A stretch of DNA of 64,000 nucleotides from CBDDKU01 sp965230375 (GTDB lineage Bacteria > Bacteroidota > Bacteroidia > Flavobacteriales_D > Cryomorphaceae), in the NCBI GenBank assembly GCA_965230375.1, contig CBDDKU010000024.1, positions 47,581 through 111,580 of the forward strand. The letters run 5' to 3'. Position 1 is the stretch's first letter. The number at the start of each line of letters is the position of its first letter. Made by a program: the position numbers and the translations under genes. Below are positions 44,514 through 53,630 of this stretch, in pieces. The notes under the pieces are model-generated. The model was not told the DNA's origin. It saw nothing but the letters and a program-made list of their open reading frames with translations, and searched no databases.

Positions 44514-45133
44514 AAGTCGACAAAGTTCTTTAATAATCGAAGCCCAGTGGTGTGACTTTTTTCAGGGTGAAATTGCACACCAAAAATATTCTTTTCTTCA
44601 AAGGCCGAAACGAAGTCCACTCCGTAGCTTGTGGTTGTCAAATCGGAGTCATTCCTTTTAAAGGGAAGGAAATACGAATGAATAAAATAGAACTCAGCGC
44701 TTTCTGGAATATTTTTCATTAACAAACTTTCTTTCCGTCTTGAGAGTTGGTTCCATCCGCAATGTGGGTTCTTATATCTTAAAGTATCTTCATGTGAAAA
44801 TTTTCGCAATTTTCCTTTTATCCAACCTAGCCCATTCGCAAACCCTTCTTCACTTGATTCTGTCATGAGTTGCATACCGAGACATATTCCTAAAATTGGT
44901 TTAGCATCAACAAGGGCAAATTCATTTAGTGCTTCAATCAAACCCTTCGATTCAAGAATTTTCATAGCATTTCCGAAATGTCCAACTCCTGGTAAAATGA
45001 TCTTATCTGAATCTTTGATTTGTTTTGGGCTTTCAATTATTGCACAAGGAACACTCAATCTTTCAAATTGACGTAGAACGGAGTGGATATTTCCCATTTG
45101 AAAATTAAGAATACTAACCTTTGGATTTGCCAT
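44510..45133 (-). CDS. HisH-like glutamine amidotransferase (HisH2/WbuY type)
   Basis: A 207-residue class-I glutamine amidotransferase that releases ammonia from glutamine for the HisF-like partner. The nucleophile Cys is in ILGICLGMQLM near residue 86, and the His-Glu pair is in VQFHPEKSH near residue 190. HCGWNQL and FYFIHSYF are further family marks. The oxyanion strand carries LPGVGHFGNAM. It is full length. The gene starts 4 bases after the asparagine-synthase stop and overlaps the HisF-like gene. No other histidine gene is nearby, so it belongs to the polysaccharide operon and not to histidine synthesis. Confidence 0.93.
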   Translation of the reverse strand: MANPKVSILNFQMGNIHSVLRQFERLSVPCAIIESPKQIKDSDKIILPGVGHFGNAMKILESKGLIEALNEFALVDAKPILGICLGMQLMTESSEEGFANGLGWIKGKLRKFSHEDTLRYKNPHCGWNQLSRRKESLLMKNIPESAEFYFIHSYFLPFKRNDSDLTTTSYGVDFVSAFEEKNIFGVQFHPEKSHTTGLRLLKNFVDL

Positions 45134-45137
45134 GTGA

Positions 45138-46919
45138 CTAGATATATCTGGACAAAATGTTTAAACAATACAAGCGATTGTACAGGTATTCACAGCCTTC
45201 TTTGTTTTGGTATTTATCATCGAGGGCACTATACTCTTTCCCTAGTGTACTATTTGCTTCAATTTTAAGCACATCAGTACTCTTTAACCACTTTTGCAAT
45301 GGAATAGAAAAACCCCATTTCTTTCGGTAAATGAGTTCATTTGGATAGTAGCGCTCCATAATTTTCTTCAAAGGATACTTCGGTTCTCCCCCTTTACACT
45401 TGAGTTTTGGGTCTATATTTAGAGCAAATTCAATTAATCTATGATCAAGGAATGGGACTCTGGCTTCAAGACCATATTTCATCGAGCTCCTGTCAATTTT
45501 AACAAGTAAATCGTCTTTCAAGTAATGAGTTAGATCGTGAAAGGCTTGAATTTCTTCTGGTCTTAGGTCTCTTTTCATTTCCGGGCAGGACCAAGAATCC
45601 TTCCAGTATAGACCAGCTATTCTAGAGATTTCCTTTTCAGAAAATAGGTTTTGTTCTTGAGAAAATATGTGACCTGCAAGAGTCTTACGATTGGGAGCTT
45701 TAAAAACTTGAGCTGCACGATTGTTTCGTAACCCTCCCTTTAGTTCAAGTATATGAGCAATTATCTTTCTAGAATTCCAGAAAATAGGCTTATTCATCCT
45801 ACTAGCCCAATTGTATGCGCCATAACCAAGAAACAACTCATCGCCACCATCTCCAGACAAAACCATCTTCACGCTTTGCGCGGCAAATTTTGAAACAGTC
45901 AAAGTAGGTAGTATGCTTGAATCAGCATATGGTTCACCTACCATTTCAATACTATGACTCAAGGATTCGAGCATGTCTTTCTTCTTGACTAGTATACTAT
46001 GATGATCAGAGCCAATTATATTTGACATCTTATCAGCATAAATTTTCTCATCAAATTGAGCGTCTTCAAAGGCAACGTTGAAAGTTTTCAATTTCGTTTT
46101 ACTGAGTTCGGCAGCGATAGCTGAAATTAGACCTGAGTCAGTACCTCCACTTAGAAATGTTCCGTATGGCACGTCAGATACAAGTCGCAGAGAGACTGAG
46201 TCCCGGAGAAGCTCTTCTAGGTCTTTGATAACTACCCTTTCATTTGAATGGGTCTCTGCTTTTATAGCATCTTGAGGGTTCCAATATGAATTAAACTCCA
46301 GGGATCCATTTTTGAAAACACCATAAGCACCAGCAGGAAACTTATATGTGTTTTTAAATATTGTGTTCGGTTCTCCAATATAGCCTCGATACAAAAATTC
46401 AGATGCAGCATTTTTATCTATTTCTTCTGAAGGCACCAAAAGTTTCAAAGAAGGGAGCTCACTTGAAAATGCAAATATATCTTCGCTGTGATAATAGTAG
46501 AGTGGTTTGATTCCTACTCGGTCCCGGAAAAGATATATTACTCCTGTTTCATAGTCGTAGATGCATGCGGCAAACATTCCATTTAAATCCTTAACAAAGG
46601 AAGGGCCATGTCGAACAAAGAGCTTCAAAAAAACCTCCGTATCCGTTCTTGTCTTTAGGGCTAAGGCATTTTGATTTGCTAACTCTCTGTAGTTGTACAG
46701 TTCACCATTGTAGATAATTGCATATCGACCATCATCAGAATAAAGCGGTTGGTTTCCGGCTGATGAAATGTCCAAGATTGATAATCTCTTGTGACCTAAA
46801 GTGACATTATCATGCATTAAAACCCCACTTGCATCTGGACCCCGATGGTCAATTGAATTTAAGGCCGATTTGAAACGTTCCTTTTCAACTGTCCCTACAA
46901 CTCCTATTATTCCACACAT
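45138..46919 (-). CDS. asnB: Asparagine synthase, glutamine-hydrolysing type (AsnB-like)
   Basis: A 593-residue enzyme. The start at 46919 is fixed by MCGIIGVVG: Cys2 must be N-terminal as the glutaminase nucleophile, so the longer open frame to 47141 is not used. The glutaminase domain (1-200) has SIDHRGPDASG, NGELYNY and RTDTEVFLKLF. The synthetase domain has the PP-loop FLSGGTDSGLIS near 250, then LSGDGGDELFLGYGAY near 340 and KYGLEARVPFLDHRLIEF near 490. In polysaccharide clusters such genes often amidate uronic acids (WbpS/AsnB-like) and do not make asparagine. It is the first gene of the seven-gene operon down to 38779. Confidence 0.92.
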   Translation of the reverse strand: MCGIIGVVGTVEKERFKSALNSIDHRGPDASGVLMHDNVTLGHKRLSILDISSAGNQPLYSDDGRYAIIYNGELYNYRELANQNALALKTRTDTEVFLKLFVRHGPSFVKDLNGMFAACIYDYETGVIYLFRDRVGIKPLYYYHSEDIFAFSSELPSLKLLVPSEEIDKNAASEFLYRGYIGEPNTIFKNTYKFPAGAYGVFKNGSLEFNSYWNPQDAIKAETHSNERVVIKDLEELLRDSVSLRLVSDVPYGTFLSGGTDSGLISAIAAELSKTKLKTFNVAFEDAQFDEKIYADKMSNIIGSDHHSILVKKKDMLESLSHSIEMVGEPYADSSILPTLTVSKFAAQSVKMVLSGDGGDELFLGYGAYNWASRMNKPIFWNSRKIIAHILELKGGLRNNRAAQVFKAPNRKTLAGHIFSQEQNLFSEKEISRIAGLYWKDSWSCPEMKRDLRPEEIQAFHDLTHYLKDDLLVKIDRSSMKYGLEARVPFLDHRLIEFALNIDPKLKCKGGEPKYPLKKIMERYYPNELIYRKKWGFSIPLQKWLKSTDVLKIEANSTLGKEYSALDDKYQNKEGCEYLYNRLYCLNILSRYI

Positions 46920-47064
46920 AATTTGAAAACAAAACAATAGATCAATTCTGACAAAAAACAACCAAATGGTGGTTTGTATTGAATTCGCCACAAGGTAAAA
47001 CATCGATTCAAAATGATTACCATTGTGTTTTCTAATTCGAATCGACCAACTATATAAATTATAA
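46920..47064. promoter_or_regulatory. Divergent promoter region
   Basis: 145 AT-rich bases between the divergent asparagine-synthase operon (minus) and the deacetylase operon (plus). Both promoters must lie here or in the neighbouring coding starts. No exact TAnnTTTG box with spaced TTG was found on either strand. Confidence 0.45.
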
Positions 47065-47700
47065 ATGGAATTTGGGTTTAAGAAGGCATTGATTCTTGCT
47101 CCGCATACTGATGATGCTGAGTTTGGTTGCGGAGGCACCATAGCGAAAATGGTCGAACAGGGAATTGAAGTCTTTATTGCAGCATTTTCGGCGTGTGAGA
47201 AATCAGTATTAAAGAAATATCACAGTAAAATTCTTGTAGAAGAGCTCAAGCGAGCTACAGCAATTCTCGGTATTCCGGAGAAGAACCTTTTTCTATTTGA
47301 CTTTGAGGTTCGAATTTTTAATGAACGAAGACAAGATATCCTTCAAACAATAATTGACCTGCGAACAAAACTTGATCCGGATGTAGTTTTCATGCCATCC
47401 CTTGAAGATATTCATCAAGATCATCTTACAATTGCACAGGAAGGACTCAGAGCATTTAAGTTTGGCTCAATCTTAACTTATGAGATGCCCTGGAATAACC
47501 TGACATTTGAAACGAGTTCGTTTATCAAACTAGAAGAGCGCCACATTGTAAAAAAATTGGATGCATTAAAAGAGTACAAGTCTCAGTCACATAGGCCATA
47601 TTCAAACGAAGAGTTCATACGCTCACTTGCACGTACCCGAGGTGTGCAAATAAATACCAACTACGCTGAGACATTCAATGTGTTGAGGTGGATTTTTTAA
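47065..47700 (+). CDS. PIG-L family N-deacetylase
   Basis: A zinc-dependent deacetylase of 211 residues that removes the N-acetyl group from an amino sugar. The family signature LAPHTDDAEFGCGG near residue 12 supplies His and Asp metal ligands, and the second His is in EDIHQDHLTI near residue 115. The end (ARTRGVQINTNYAETFNVLR) is also typical. There is no signal peptide, so it acts in the cytoplasm on a nucleotide- or lipid-linked sugar. It is followed after 9 bases by a hexapeptide transferase and then by an LpxD-like acyltransferase. The three may replace acetyl with another acyl group on the exposed amine (inference). Confidence 0.9.
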   Translation: MEFGFKKALILAPHTDDAEFGCGGTIAKMVEQGIEVFIAAFSACEKSVLKKYHSKILVEELKRATAILGIPEKNLFLFDFEVRIFNERRQDILQTIIDLRTKLDPDVVFMPSLEDIHQDHLTIAQEGLRAFKFGSILTYEMPWNNLTFETSSFIKLEERHIVKKLDALKEYKSQSHRPYSNEEFIRSLARTRGVQINTNYAETFNVLRWIF

Positions 47701-47709
47701 TTAGGATTT

Positions 47710-48252
47710 ATGAAAAACAATATTATCGGTGACAATGTGAAATTCGGAAGCAATACTGAGATAGGCTACTTTAATGTTATTGAAGAAGGTGTTGTGTTTG
47801 GAGACAATGTGAAAATAGGCAACTTTAATCATATCAAAAAGGGCTCGTCCTTTGGCAGTGATACGGTAATTGGAAACTATTGTGAGCTTGGTGAGAAGTT
47901 GGTTGTTGGGAAAAACGTTGTCATTCAAGGTCGCATCAGAACGGCCGAGTCATGCGTTTTTGAGGACAATGTGGTTCTTAAATACGGGGCAATACTCACA
48001 TCCAAGGTACTACTTAAGAAAAACTCCTTTTTGGGACCAAATACGATCACATTAGGTTCCACTCACAAACGAGTCACAAAACACGGCACTATTATAGGCG
48101 AGAACACGTACGTTGGAGCAGGAACTAAAATTGCTGCTGATACTGAAATAGGGAATAATATTGTTACTGGGGCTAATTCTTTTGTTAATAAGGACATCAC
48201 AAGACCAGGGATTTATGCTGGCACGCCAGTGAAATTTTTAAAAGGGGCTTGA
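47710..48252 (+). CDS. Left-handed beta-helix (hexapeptide) acyltransferase
   Basis: A 180-residue protein built of hexapeptide repeats almost from the first residue: IIGDNVKFGSNTEIGYFN, then VFGDNVKIGNFN, ending VGAGTKIAADTEIGNNIVTG and PGIYAGTPVKFLKG. That is a left-handed parallel beta-helix trimer, as in WbpD/PglD-like N-acetyltransferases. A candidate catalytic His is in TLGSTHKRVTKHG near residue 120. The substrate is probably an amino sugar, with acetyl-CoA as donor. It sits between the PIG-L gene and an LpxD-like gene in a plus-strand operon of three. Confidence 0.85.
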   Translation: MKNNIIGDNVKFGSNTEIGYFNVIEEGVVFGDNVKIGNFNHIKKGSSFGSDTVIGNYCELGEKLVVGKNVVIQGRIRTAESCVFEDNVVLKYGAILTSKVLLKKNSFLGPNTITLGSTHKRVTKHGTIIGENTYVGAGTKIAADTEIGNNIVTGANSFVNKDITRPGIYAGTPVKFLKGA

Positions 48253-48253
48253 T

Positions 48254-49117
48254 GTGATAGATTCTTTGTCGATAGCCGAGAAATACGGGCTTAAACATTT
48301 AGGTCAGAATAGGACGGTTTCAGGCGTTTCATCTCTAAAAAAACCTTTTAAGGGAACTCTTCAGTGGTCGAAAACAATTGAGAATCTCTCGTTTCAACAT
48401 GAAGGAGTGATTCTACTTCCTGTCCTATTGGAAGAATCGATTGAACCCATCGATGGATTGACAATGCTATTTTGTGAGAAGTCTCCAAGACTCATCTTCG
48501 CGCGAATACTGAATGAATTCTTTTCTCACTTGATTCCGGACGATTTGAAAAATTATGTGGATGATCACAGAAGGGACCCAGAAGTAAAGATTGGTGAAAA
48601 CTGCTTTATAGGTAAAAACGTTAAGATCGGTGCAGGCACAACAATTCTTCACAATACTTCAATTTACTCAAATACTGTCATCGGCAGGAATTGTCATATA
48701 AATGGAAATTGTTCAGTAGGTACGGCAGGGTTGGGGTTCGAATATGACGGAGATGAAATTGTCAAATTTCCTCAAATTGGAGGAGTGTCGATTGGGGATA
48801 ACGTCGAAATAGGACCTAATACCACAATTAGGAGAGGGGCAATAGACCAAACAGTGATATCCGATGATGTTAAGATAGGTGCCCTGTCTAATATTGGTCA
48901 TAACTGCTACGTTGGTAAACAATGTATATTGACCTGTCAAATTGTACTCGGCGGTTCTTCAAGAATCGGAGATAGAGTATTCATGGGAATAAATTCAGCG
49001 ACGAAGAATAAAGTCAGTTTAGGAAACGATGTTACAGTAGGGATGGGAGCTATGGTTACCAAAGCTTTTCCTGATAATGTCACTTTGGTGGGTGTTCCAG
49101 CCAAAATCTTAATTTGA
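48254..49117 (+). CDS. LpxD-like N-acyltransferase
   Basis: A 287-residue protein of the LpxD type. An N-terminal uridine-binding-like domain (about 1-100) is followed by a hexapeptide-repeat beta-helix (about 110-285). LpxD marks are GLGFEYDGDEIVKFPQIGGV, GPNTTIRRGAIDQTVI and NIGHNCYVGKQC with the catalytic His. The C-terminal helix bundle of true LpxD is missing and the length is shorter than usual (about 340), so this is probably a glycan acyltransferase, not the lipid A enzyme. Start is GTG 48254, two bases after the upstream stop. The 3' end overlaps a convergent glycosyltransferase gene by nine bases. Confidence 0.85.
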   Translation: MIDSLSIAEKYGLKHLGQNRTVSGVSSLKKPFKGTLQWSKTIENLSFQHEGVILLPVLLEESIEPIDGLTMLFCEKSPRLIFARILNEFFSHLIPDDLKNYVDDHRRDPEVKIGENCFIGKNVKIGAGTTILHNTSIYSNTVIGRNCHINGNCSVGTAGLGFEYDGDEIVKFPQIGGVSIGDNVEIGPNTTIRRGAIDQTVISDDVKIGALSNIGHNCYVGKQCILTCQIVLGGSSRIGDRVFMGINSATKNKVSLGNDVTVGMGAMVTKAFPDNVTLVGVPAKILI

Positions 49118-50437
49118 GTCTAAACTTTGTTTAATAATGCTAGCCAATCTTTTAGATTGAAACTCTCGACTCAGCAAATTTATTTCGTCATCTGTGATTG
49201 AAGTTTTGAATTCATCACCGTTTATCCATTTCGAAAATATTTCCTGAACGCTATCTTCAATTTCTTCAACTGAGCTACAGAGCGTTTGAATATCCCTGTT
49301 CGGGAAAAAATTAGTTCTCTTGTCTTCTGTTCCCAGAACAGTAAGAATAGGCCGTTTGGTTGCAGCGTATTCATAGATTTTTGTTCCATGACCAGTTTCG
49401 ATTTGAGACTTAACATTGAATTTTAGAAGTAGATTTGATTGGGCTTGAGCAGATAAAGATGACTGGTGATCAAGAGGTTCGATCATTTTTATCTGCTTGG
49501 GATATTTCTGAGAGAATCTCTCAACAAGTTCAACATTCTTATTCCGGACAAATGATATTCCAATAAAGTAGCATGTCATATCCCTTTTAAAGTTGGCATC
49601 TCGTTCGCATAAATTCTGTATAGCATTCAACCAATAGTCGACTCTGTGACCCGGGTAAAAGATTCCAGTATAGATGATGTTGAATTTCTTCTCGTCAAGG
49701 TTAAATCTCGGCTGCGCCATTGCTTCTTTCAGAGATGCAAGTTCGATGCCGTTTTCTAAAACATTTAGACGTATGTTCGGAAATTTCTTTTTGTAATGAT
49801 CAGCAATCGAGTCATGTACAGTGATTACATGTAGGGCTTCATTTACTATTTTAGACTCATGTTTAAGCTCTATTCGTGAAACAATTTTATAAAGAATTGA
49901 ATCTCTGGTTTGCAAACTAATCTCGTCTGAGAACCAACCATCTCGATAATCTAAAATGAACGGAATTGAGAATTCTTTATGAATTCTGAATACATGCTCG
50001 AAAAGAATAAATGGTTCACCCGTGACAAGAATTAGGTCAAATTCTGAAGAAGAAACAACTCGCCAAAGCTGTTTTTCCAAAAAGTATTTTTCGTCAACAA
50101 AAGGGAATCTCCATCTTAGTAATAGCTCTAAAAAGGTTAGTAATTTTCGGGTGACTTTTCCTATCAATGGAATTTTGACAAGAGAGTCCTTAAAGCTGTT
50201 GTTCTTTTTGACCTTAATTAGACTAAAATGTTCACTCTCTTTTGATATGACCTTGGACTTGGTTTTTGGATAACTGTTTTTGTCATTTTCTGACCAATCT
50301 CGAGTAAGGACAGTTACATCTATATCATGTGATGGTAGGTTCTTGGCCCAAGAATAGGGTCTGATAGCTGCTACAGATTGCAGTGGAGGGAAATCATGAC
50401 AATAGATGAGAATCTTCGGTCTATTTTCACTTTTCAT
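49109..50437 (-). CDS. Glycosyltransferase family 4 (GT-B)
   Basis: A 442-residue GT-B protein. Opening: KILIYCHDFPPLQSVAAIRP followed by YSWAKNLPSHDIDVTVLTRD, typical of a GT4 group in Bacteroidota capsule loci. Acceptor lobe: PFILDYRDGWFSDE near residue 165. Donor lobe: FNIIYTGIFYPGHRVDYWLN near residue 255 and KIYEYAATKRPILTVLGTED near 370, with the acidic residue of the donor site in YEYAA. The start overlaps the upstream glycosyltransferase gene by 11 bases; the end overlaps the LpxD-like gene on the other strand. Specificity unknown. Confidence 0.87.
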   Translation of the reverse strand: MKSENRPKILIYCHDFPPLQSVAAIRPYSWAKNLPSHDIDVTVLTRDWSENDKNSYPKTKSKVISKESEHFSLIKVKKNNSFKDSLVKIPLIGKVTRKLLTFLELLLRWRFPFVDEKYFLEKQLWRVVSSSEFDLILVTGEPFILFEHVFRIHKEFSIPFILDYRDGWFSDEISLQTRDSILYKIVSRIELKHESKIVNEALHVITVHDSIADHYKKKFPNIRLNVLENGIELASLKEAMAQPRFNLDEKKFNIIYTGIFYPGHRVDYWLNAIQNLCERDANFKRDMTCYFIGISFVRNKNVELVERFSQKYPKQIKMIEPLDHQSSLSAQAQSNLLLKFNVKSQIETGHGTKIYEYAATKRPILTVLGTEDKRTNFFPNRDIQTLCSSVEEIEDSVQEIFSKWINGDEFKTSITDDEINLLSREFQSKRLASIIKQSLDSN

Positions 50438-51623
50438 ATAAGGTGTTTATACCATCCTTTATCTTCAATTTCTCAGTATCCCACGAGTAATGATCAGAGG
50501 CTTGTGTGAATTCGAATTTATGCCCTTGCTTTACGAGCGCATATACCTTTTGAATTCCTTCTGCGATATCGTTAGGACTATTCTGTACTTCGACCCCTAC
50601 ATCAAATTTCTTCAGGACTTTTAAATTTTCAGGTGATTTCGAGCATACTACTGGGATGTGCGCATTTATATACTGAAAAAGCTTGTTAGGTGATGCTAAC
50701 CATTTAGAAATATTGATTTGCTCTAAAATATTCAGACCTACCAATACTTGCAATGAAGCGATATACTCAATTAACTCGGATTCAGGAACCATACCTATAA
50801 ACTTCACCCTTTCAGATAGTCCTAATTTGTTGACCTTGTTCTTTAGTGTTGGCTCTAGAGATCCTTTTCCTAAGAATATCAAATTGTAATTCTGGGGTAA
50901 AATTGCAAGTGCATCAAGAATGAGCTCTAATCCTCTTCCCAAACCAAAGATTCCATGGTAGAGAATAGATATTCTATTCTTGCTACCACTTATTGTTTCG
51001 GCTCGGGATCCATTTTCAATATTTATTTTTCTTTCAGGAAGGTTATAAAGTGACTTTATAGGATAGAGTCGGTAAACATTTTCTAGATGCCTTGAGAATG
51101 ACTCATTTGCCGAAAACACAAGGTCTGCCCTTCTAATATATTCCGATTCCATTTTTTTACCAACCGCCTTCATTAACCTACAATTCAATCTATGAAACAT
51201 CCTTTTGAGAAAAGCGGAGTCAGTCGGAAATTGTTGATTTAGAGTTTCAATAAAAATCTCGTGGCTGTCATAGATTAGAAACGCGCCATGTTTTTTTGCG
51301 ATTTTTGCGCCAGTGTATAAAGTGTTTAAGTCATTTGCCCAGATTAAATCGAAGGTTGGTCCATGATCAAGGGCCTGCTTCGCTCTTTTGTGAAAAGTTA
51401 GCCAAAAGAGTGTTCTGGATAAAACCTTTTCTAAAAAACGCGAAATAATAGGTAGGCTTACTACTTTACAGTTGGGATGTGGTTTCTCTGGGCCAAATGT
51501 CCAGATTGTCACTTCGAATTCGACAGAAAGAAAGTTTGCCACCTTCAATACTCTACTGTCATGCCAAAGCCCTCCTGCAAGGAGAATTAGTATTTTCCTT
51601 TCAGATGAATCCGAACCAGACAT
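50427..51623 (-). CDS. Glycosyltransferase family 4 (GT-B)
   Basis: A 398-residue GT-B protein. It opens ILLAGGLWHDSRVLKVANFL and has FDLIWANDLNTLYTGAKIAK near residue 95, followed by LIYDSHEIFIETLNQQFP, the marks of a GT4 subgroup. The donor lobe has RISILYHGIFGLGRGLELIL near residue 225, NLIFLGKGSLEP and ISKWLASPNKLFQYINAHIP with VVCSKS. The ATG at 51623 is divergent from the ABC-exporter operon. It is followed by another glycosyltransferase gene overlapping by 11 bases, so the two form a minus-strand pair. Confidence 0.87.
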   Translation of the reverse strand: MSGSDSSERKILILLAGGLWHDSRVLKVANFLSVEFEVTIWTFGPEKPHPNCKVVSLPIISRFLEKVLSRTLFWLTFHKRAKQALDHGPTFDLIWANDLNTLYTGAKIAKKHGAFLIYDSHEIFIETLNQQFPTDSAFLKRMFHRLNCRLMKAVGKKMESEYIRRADLVFSANESFSRHLENVYRLYPIKSLYNLPERKINIENGSRAETISGSKNRISILYHGIFGLGRGLELILDALAILPQNYNLIFLGKGSLEPTLKNKVNKLGLSERVKFIGMVPESELIEYIASLQVLVGLNILEQINISKWLASPNKLFQYINAHIPVVCSKSPENLKVLKKFDVGVEVQNSPNDIAEGIQKVYALVKQGHKFEFTQASDHYSWDTEKLKIKDGINTLYEK

Positions 51624-51872
51624 TATGTACAGTTAGAAAGTTTTTTTGATAAAATGATAACATCTAAACAATGGGTTGTGGGGCTAAACTAGTCTAATTT
51701 ATCCTAGTGATCCTAATTTGCTATAATCTTCATAAGCGCCTGAACAATGATATTAAGATAGAAGCAGCTAACTTAAGAAAAGGTATTGGGTGCGGTGCCG
51801 CAAAGACATTATTTCAGCTGAATGTTGCCATATCTTTACATATTTGCACATTCATACGCTTAATATCATTCC
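51624..51872. promoter_or_regulatory. Divergent promoter region of the exporter and glycosyltransferase operons
   Basis: About 250 AT-rich bases between divergent operons. Weak candidates such as CTAATTTG (near 51713) miss the consensus spacing by one base. No operator, hairpin or repeat block stands out. Confidence 0.4.
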
Positions 51873-53630
51873 TTGAAGCCCCGAATTTTTAATTTGTCAA
51901 GTGGAATAACAGCTCACTTAAACCGTTCGCAAAAAAAAGAATTCACTTTCGTAGTGTTCTTATCAATAGTTCAAAGTTTTATTGAAGTATTGGGGCTTGC
52001 TCTTATAATACCCTTTTTATACTTCGCTCAGGATATAGGTAAGGTGGCAGATAATCAATTCTTGAATTGGTTGAAGAAAGTGGTCGGTATAAATAGCAAT
52101 GAAGGAATCGTGATTATTTTAGCTGTTGCTTTAATCATATTTTTTCTACTGAAGTCAGTATTGGGGTTGTGGCTGGTAAATTTTCAGACTGCCTTCAGTC
52201 ACAAGGTTGCTCGGAGAGTATTGGATTTACAGGTGTCTCGAATACTCTCGATGGATTATTTGTATTTCAAACAAAGCAACTCAAATAAGCTTGTACAAGA
52301 TATGGCTACAATACCAATAGAATTTGCTTCGTTGGTGATTCAACCCATGTTGATGATTGTTTCTGAGATCTCCGTCATTCTTATAATAGCGACGGGTATG
52401 GCAATTTACAATTTTAAAGTATTAGTTGGGCTTTGTATAATTGTGATTCCTCCAGTTGTGATTTTCTATAGACTGGCACGTGTAAGAATTAGTGAGCTTG
52501 GTAAAAGGAAAAACGAAGTTAGGCCAAAAGCATACAAGTATTTATTTGGTGCCATTCATGGGATTGAAAGTGTCAAAGTTTCACATTCGGCTGATTTTTT
52601 CAGAACTGCTGCAAATGTTGAATTCAAAACGTTATTTGACAAGACAAGAAAGCTTGTTGTCCATGAAAATGTTCCAATTCGCATAATTGAACTTGTAGCC
52701 GTATTCTCGGTCTGTCTATTGGTACTTTATTCTGTTTTAGCTGCATCCAATCAAGGTCAGTTAATTCCCCTCCTAGTCGTTTTTGCCACAGCAGCTTATA
52801 GGTTAATGCCATCAATCAATAGAATTGTTTCTAATTCAATAAAGCTGAAAGGCGCTGGCTATGTTCTTGATAGATTAAAAACCGACTTTAATTCAATTTC
52901 AAAAGAGGATCTAACAAAATTTGAGAGTTCATTCGAAAATGAAATTCAAATGGTTGACGTGTACTATAAGTATCCTGGAAAGGATAAGTTTGCTCTCGAT
53001 GGAGTTTCACTCTCCATTGGAAAAGGGCAAGTTGTTGGCATAATTGGAAAGTCTGGGGAAGGAAAGTCAACTTTATTGAGAGTCTTTCTCAAACTCTTAG
53101 AGCATAGCGAAGGAAAGTTTCTGGTTGATGGAGTGAAACTAAAGAAAGAGAACCGATATAGCTGGCAGGAAAAGATAGGATATGTCGAGCAGTCTACGTA
53201 TATTTTTGATGATAGTATAGAGCGAAATATTGCTCTTGGAAGTGATAAAATAGATGAGGCAAGATTATTCGAGAGTCTTAAGAATTCTGCCTTGAGTGAA
53301 TTAGTCGATAGTCTTCCAAACGGGGTGAAATCTCAGGTTGGAGAATTTGGTGCAACATTTTCGGGTGGGCAAAGGCAGCGATTGGCTATTGCACGAGCAT
53401 TGTATCGTAAAAATGTTGAGATTCTTGTTCTTGATGAAGCGACGAGCGCCCTTGACAGAGAGACCGAAGAGTCAATTATCCAAACCATTTTTTCATTGAA
53501 AAAGCTTGGTTTGACTATAATTATGGTCAGTCATAATGTTAAGTCGATGAAGGCTTGTGACAAGGTATTCCAAATGCACGAAGGCCGAGTAGTTAAGGAG
53601 ATGACCTATGAAGAAGCCATCAAACTATGA
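51873..53630 (+). CDS. ABC exporter, fused permease-ATPase (MsbA/PglK-like flippase)
   Basis: A 585-residue half-transporter with about six membrane segments (residues ~20-310) and a C-terminal ATPase. Walker A is GIIGKSGEGKSTLLR near 395, the Q-loop is in GYVEQSTYIFDD, the ABC signature is FSGGQRQRLAIARAL near 500 and Walker B is EILVLDEATSALD. It would flip or export a lipid-linked oligosaccharide or polysaccharide across the inner membrane, so this locus may use a PglK-like route (inference). Start is TTG 51873: an in-frame stop lies just upstream and the first ATG is far inside. The next gene overlaps by four bases (ATGA). Confidence 0.9.
   Translation: MKPRIFNLSSGITAHLNRSQKKEFTFVVFLSIVQSFIEVLGLALIIPFLYFAQDIGKVADNQFLNWLKKVVGINSNEGIVIILAVALIIFFLLKSVLGLWLVNFQTAFSHKVARRVLDLQVSRILSMDYLYFKQSNSNKLVQDMATIPIEFASLVIQPMLMIVSEISVILIIATGMAIYNFKVLVGLCIIVIPPVVIFYRLARVRISELGKRKNEVRPKAYKYLFGAIHGIESVKVSHSADFFRTAANVEFKTLFDKTRKLVVHENVPIRIIELVAVFSVCLLVLYSVLAASNQGQLIPLLVVFATAAYRLMPSINRIVSNSIKLKGAGYVLDRLKTDFNSISKEDLTKFESSFENEIQMVDVYYKYPGKDKFALDGVSLSIGKGQVVGIIGKSGEGKSTLLRVFLKLLEHSEGKFLVDGVKLKKENRYSWQEKIGYVEQSTYIFDDSIERNIALGSDKIDEARLFESLKNSALSELVDSLPNGVKSQVGEFGATFSGGQRQRLAIARALYRKNVEILVLDEATSALDRETEESIIQTIFSLKKLGLTIIMVSHNVKSMKACDKVFQMHEGRVVKEMTYEEAIKL

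Noticed and set aside
43752..45133. HisF/HisH as part of a histidine biosynthesis operon
   Set aside because: No other his gene is present, HisF lacks its first catalytic Asp, and the pair is embedded with WbpG and AsnB in a glycan operon.
46920..47141. N-terminal extension of the asparagine synthase to 47141
   Set aside because: The enzyme needs Cys2 at its N-terminus (MCGIIG at 46919), and the extension overlaps the divergent deacetylase gene.
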